64,000 bases of DNA, taken from positions 1,447,501 to 1,511,500 of the forward strand of contig JAWKLZ010000003.1 of the NCBI GenBank assembly GCA_041392475.1. The letters run 5' to 3'. This DNA comes from Chitinophagales bacterium (GTDB lineage Bacteria; Bacteroidota; Bacteroidia; Chitinophagales; UBA2359). The notes under the pieces were generated by a model. It saw nothing but the letters and a program-made list of their open reading frames with translations. It made no database searches and was not told where the DNA came from. The position numbers and the translations under genes were made by a program. How positions within the stretch are numbered: the first letter of the stretch is position 1; every line of letters starts with the position of its first letter. Below are positions 61,222 to 64,000 of the stretch, in pieces.

Positions 61222-62046
61222 ATGAAACGACTTTTGCTTTTTGTAACTTTTTTGTTGGCTTTGGTTTCTTGTAAAAAGGAGGAAAGTCCTCCAAGGGTTG
61301 TTTTTGAGTTAGGAAAATGTTTTAATGGAACTGTTCCTGGTAATTTTACAATGGAACATGATGATTCCAATTTTGATGACAGTCTATATTGTGGTAATAT
61401 TTTCTCAAATACGCACTTTCCATTGTCAGATGAAGCTTGTGAATGGCTTTCTAACTATTGCTGCGAAGATAATAAGGAGTTTTCATACATAAATGAACTG
61501 GGTGAAAAAGCATCTCTTTTTGTAGATGAGAGAAAACCAGTATTGATGAGAGTTCCAACTGATACTTCGTTTGAAAATCAACCAGATAAAAAGATGACTT
61601 ACTATCATTACTTTGAAATGGCTGATGTATGGTTACAGTCCTCTTTGTCAGACAAAATTCTTTCGTTAGAGATTTGGCCCGATTATGAAGATATTTTGTC
61701 TGAAAATCCAAAATTAGGGGCACATATGCGGGTTAATCAAATTTCCTCCAGTGCTTTTACTATTGACACAATTCAAAATAATGGTGGTGGTAGAAGAGGC
61801 GGTAATCTTGGAGGAGGAGAATTCATCCAACTTATTATACCCATAGACCAATCAAATATTAGCAGACCTTTCCTCTACGAGTACCAATACCTCCCCGAAA
61901 TCGAAATCCTCGGAAAAACTTTTTTTGAAGTCTATACACACGAAGAAGATTTGAAGGGCTTTTACACCAAAATTTACTACAACAAGGAGTATGGAATTGT
62001 CAGTTTTGTGGATGAAACGGGTGTTCAGTGGAGGGTTGATATGTGA
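61222..62046 (+). CDS. Tandem lipoprotein paralogue 1
   Basis: A 274-residue lipoprotein (lipobox ALVSCKKEE). The N-terminal two thirds include paired cysteines (NYCCED). The last about 60 residues (YLPEIEILGKTFFEVYTHEE, then DLKGFYTKIYYNKEYGIVSF and VQWRVDM) are nearly identical in the two genes that follow. A glycine-rich insert (GGGRRGGNLGGGEF) is unique to this copy. No named family is recognised. Confidence 0.65.
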   Translation: MKRLLLFVTFLLALVSCKKEESPPRVVFELGKCFNGTVPGNFTMEHDDSNFDDSLYCGNIFSNTHFPLSDEACEWLSNYCCEDNKEFSYINELGEKASLFVDERKPVLMRVPTDTSFENQPDKKMTYYHYFEMADVWLQSSLSDKILSLEIWPDYEDILSENPKLGAHMRVNQISSSAFTIDTIQNNGGGRRGGNLGGGEFIQLIIPIDQSNISRPFLYEYQYLPEIEILGKTFFEVYTHEEDLKGFYTKIYYNKEYGIVSFVDETGVQWRVDM

Positions 62047-62071
62047 TTTTTAAACTTGTAATCATACACTT

Positions 62072-62833
62072 ATGAAATATTTATTACTTTTTGCAGTTTT
62101 TTTGTTGGTTTTGGTTTCTTGTAAAAAGGAAGAGAATGCTCCAATTCGCAATCACGAGTTTGGGAACTGTTTGAAGGATGAAGAACCACTTTATTTTGAA
62201 GAATGTATTCTACCTGAATCAGACTCTATTGAATATTGTGAAATAATTTATCCAAATGCTATTTTACCATTGAGTAATGTTGCGAGCGATTTGCTTCCCT
62301 ATTATTGTTGTGAGATTGGAGACAAAATTCCATTCATAAATCAAATGAATGAATCTGTGGATTTTTCAATTTCAGCAAAATTGCGTAGACCATTATCAGT
62401 AAATCAGTTAGAAGACTGTGAATTAGACCCTACTCTTAAAAAAATCAATTGTGTTAATTATGAATCGGTGTGGTTTCAAATTGATTCAGATTTGACCGAT
62501 AGTGGAATTGTGTTGTACTTACTACCAACTTATGTAAACGAGTTTCTAAAGTTTCAAGAATTAGGAGAACATTTGATAATATTTAACCGCTTTGTAAGAG
62601 GAATTCAAAGAGACCTTTTCATTATTCCAGCAGATTTGAACAATTTAAACAGTTCTCTATCTTATAACTTTCAATACCTCCCCGAAATCGAAATCCTCGG
62701 AAAAACCTATTTTGAAGTCTATACACACGAAGAAGATTTGAAGGGTTTTTACACCAAGATTTACTACAACAAGGAGTTTGGAATTGTCAGTTTTGTGGAT
62801 GAAACGGGCGTTCAGTGGAGGCTGGACATGTGA
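62072..62833 (+). CDS. Tandem lipoprotein paralogue 2
   Basis: A 253-residue lipoprotein (lipobox VLVSCKKEE). It shares NHEFGNCLKDEEP with copy 3 and the nearly invariant C-terminal about 60 residues with copies 1 and 3. The middle part is divergent but keeps the YYCCE cysteine pair. It starts 25 bases after copy 1, so the genes may form one transcript. Confidence 0.65.
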   Translation: MKYLLLFAVFLLVLVSCKKEENAPIRNHEFGNCLKDEEPLYFEECILPESDSIEYCEIIYPNAILPLSNVASDLLPYYCCEIGDKIPFINQMNESVDFSISAKLRRPLSVNQLEDCELDPTLKKINCVNYESVWFQIDSDLTDSGIVLYLLPTYVNEFLKFQELGEHLIIFNRFVRGIQRDLFIIPADLNNLNSSLSYNFQYLPEIEILGKTYFEVYTHEEDLKGFYTKIYYNKEFGIVSFVDETGVQWRLDM

Positions 62834-62858
62834 TTTTCAAATTCGTAATCATGCACTT

Positions 62859-63660
62859 ATGAAATATCTATTACTTTTTGTGGCTTTCTTGTTGGTTTTT
62901 ATTTCTTGTAAAAAGGAGGGAAATTCTCCAATTCGGAATCATGAGTTTGGGAATTGTTTGAAGGATGAAGAACCTATTGATTTTACTTTGACCAGTTGCA
63001 ATTTAAGAGAATTAGATACTCTCCAATATTGTGAACTAATTACTTCTACTTCTTATTTCCCATTGAGTGAAGAAGCAGGGGATTTACTTCCTTATTATTG
63101 TTGTGAACAAGGAGATACAATTCTCTTTGTAAATGCACAAGGAGAAACGACCAATCTTTCTATTTTTCATAAAGGTCGTGGTAAGTTATTTGTACAGCCA
63201 ACAACAAAGTGTGAACAGGATTCCAGCAAAATGAAATTGCGTTGTGTTAATTTTGAAACTGATAGGTATTTCTATAACAACTCTCTTATCGGAACAGAGA
63301 CTTTCTGTAAGTATTTGGCCTAATTTTTCAAATGTAAGCGATTCTCTGACTCCTTCAATTCCATGGAATCTGAATTTTTCAAGTTTAGGAGAAATACTGA
63401 GAATTACTAACGTTATAGATAAACCAATTCAGCCTAATAGTTCATTTTCTTTGCCCTTCGGTACGATAAATACTCAGTCTTTCCCTTACGATTTCCAATA
63501 CCTCCCCGAAATCGAAATCCTCGGAAAAACTTTTTTTGAAGTCTATACGCATGAAGAAGATTTGAAGGGATTCTATACCAAAATTTACTACAACAAAGAA
63601 TTTGGAATTGTCAGTTTTGTGGATGAAACGGGAATGCAATGGAGGGTCGATTGGGAATAA
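62859..63660 (+). pseudogene. Tandem lipoprotein paralogue 3, frameshifted
   Basis: Starts like copy 2 (ATG 62859; lipobox VFISCKKEG; NHEFGNCLKDEEP; YYCCEQ). At about 63288 one extra A moves the frame, giving an early stop at 63321. The following frame continues the family sequence (SEQRLSVSIWPNF, then YLPEIEILGKTFFEVYTHEE to the end at 63660). Removing one base would restore a full-length protein, so this is a recent loss, a phase-variable site or a sequencing error. Confidence 0.75.
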
Positions 63661-63735
63661 ATGAAAGTCTGCAATGCAACTTTCCCTTTGCAGTTTTTGT
63701 TAAAATCCCAATTGAAGCATTTAAAAAACAATAGT

Positions 63736-64000
63736 ATGGATACTTTAATCATCAGTGTTTCCAAACAAGGAAAAGGAGTGAATTTCGCATTAGATTATCT
63801 TTCAAAAGAGAAGTTGCTACAACACTTTCCAGAGGCAACATTTTTAAGTACTACGCTACAAGTACCTTTTGGAGAAGAAATAAAGGATAGTTTGGAGCCT
63901 TACAAAGAAATGGTAGTTCAACATATAGTTCCTCTCTTAACGGGCTTATCCTATGAAAAACTCAAACAGATTCACACTTTGCTGTTCATTCAACCTTCAA
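63736..64000 (+). CDS. Unknown gene, 3' end outside window
   Basis: An open frame from ATG 63736 (MDTLIISVSKQGKGVNFALD) runs to the window edge without a stop, 88 codons. Another in-frame ATG at 63661 would add 25 residues, but 63736 is preceded by a more A-rich leader. The visible part looks like a soluble protein (PEATFLSTTLQVPFGEEIKD). No family is recognised. Confidence 0.45.
   Translation, partial: MDTLIISVSKQGKGVNFALDYLSKEKLLQHFPEATFLSTTLQVPFGEEIKDSLEPYKEMVVQHIVPLLTGLSYEKLKQIHTLLFIQPS

Overview
The window looks like a chromosomal segment of a member of the Bacteroidota, most likely a Saprospiria-like or related marine/freshwater lineage. The evidence is a SusC/SusD pair, a PKD-repeat protein with a type IX secretion C-terminal signal, many 'SC' lipobox lipoproteins, a TonB-domain protein, ECF sigma control, TAnnTTTG-type promoter boxes, and low-to-moderate GC. 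No rRNA or tRNA gene and no CRISPR array was seen.

1-5.76 kb: the 3' part of an SGNH-like gene, a DUF4403 lipoprotein, a TnpB-only IS200/IS605-type element bounded by two matching hairpins, an SLC45-like MFS transporter, and the 3' end of a decayed group II intron (maturase remnant plus intact-looking domains V and VI). 5.76-12 kb: an all-minus-strand block. A tyrosine recombinase is followed by an att-like site and a compact six-gene operon (membrane protein, helical protein, Dps, TetR, lipoprotein, cupin). Next come an attC-like hairpin sharing the same core, an ABM protein and an AraC regulator. The arrangement resembles an integron-like cassette array whose integrase points the same way as its cassettes, with the group II intron lying at the array end.

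12-18.3 kb: an ECF sigma gene overlapping a gene for a protein with an inner-membrane helix and an outer-membrane barrel, flanked on both sides by paralogous lipoproteins. 18.3-22 kb: a long nested inverted-repeat region, then a two-gene unit of a membrane-anchored subtilase with a very acidic spacer and a secreted 698-residue protein. 22.3-24.9 kb: a fragment of a penicillin acylase gene, a TIR-coiled coil-FGE protein whose C-terminus looks like the variable region of a diversity-generating retroelement, and a PIN-type toxin-antitoxin pair.

25-35.9 kb: two penicillin-acylase paralogues, each with a palindromic element inserted just before the autocatalytic serine. Between them lie an arginine decarboxylase, a deoxyhypusine synthase-like gene, a gutted agmatinase pseudogene, a SulP transporter and an esterase. 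35.7-45 kb: gene remnants, a TonB-domain protein, a PKD/T9SS protein and a SusD-SusC pair with four related 13-bp repeats between them. 45-47 kb is mostly degenerate DNA with palindromes and transposase relics.

47-64 kb: cold-shock protein, fused isobutyryl-CoA mutase (IcmF) with dispersed repeats in its linker, VOC and SPFH proteins, and a possible defence cluster (STAND-TPR NTPase, Rpn-type nuclease with a duplicated fragment, small antitoxin-like protein, Mrr-like endonuclease). Then come PurL with a duplicated tail, three tandem paralogous lipoproteins (the third frameshifted), and a gene running off the right edge.
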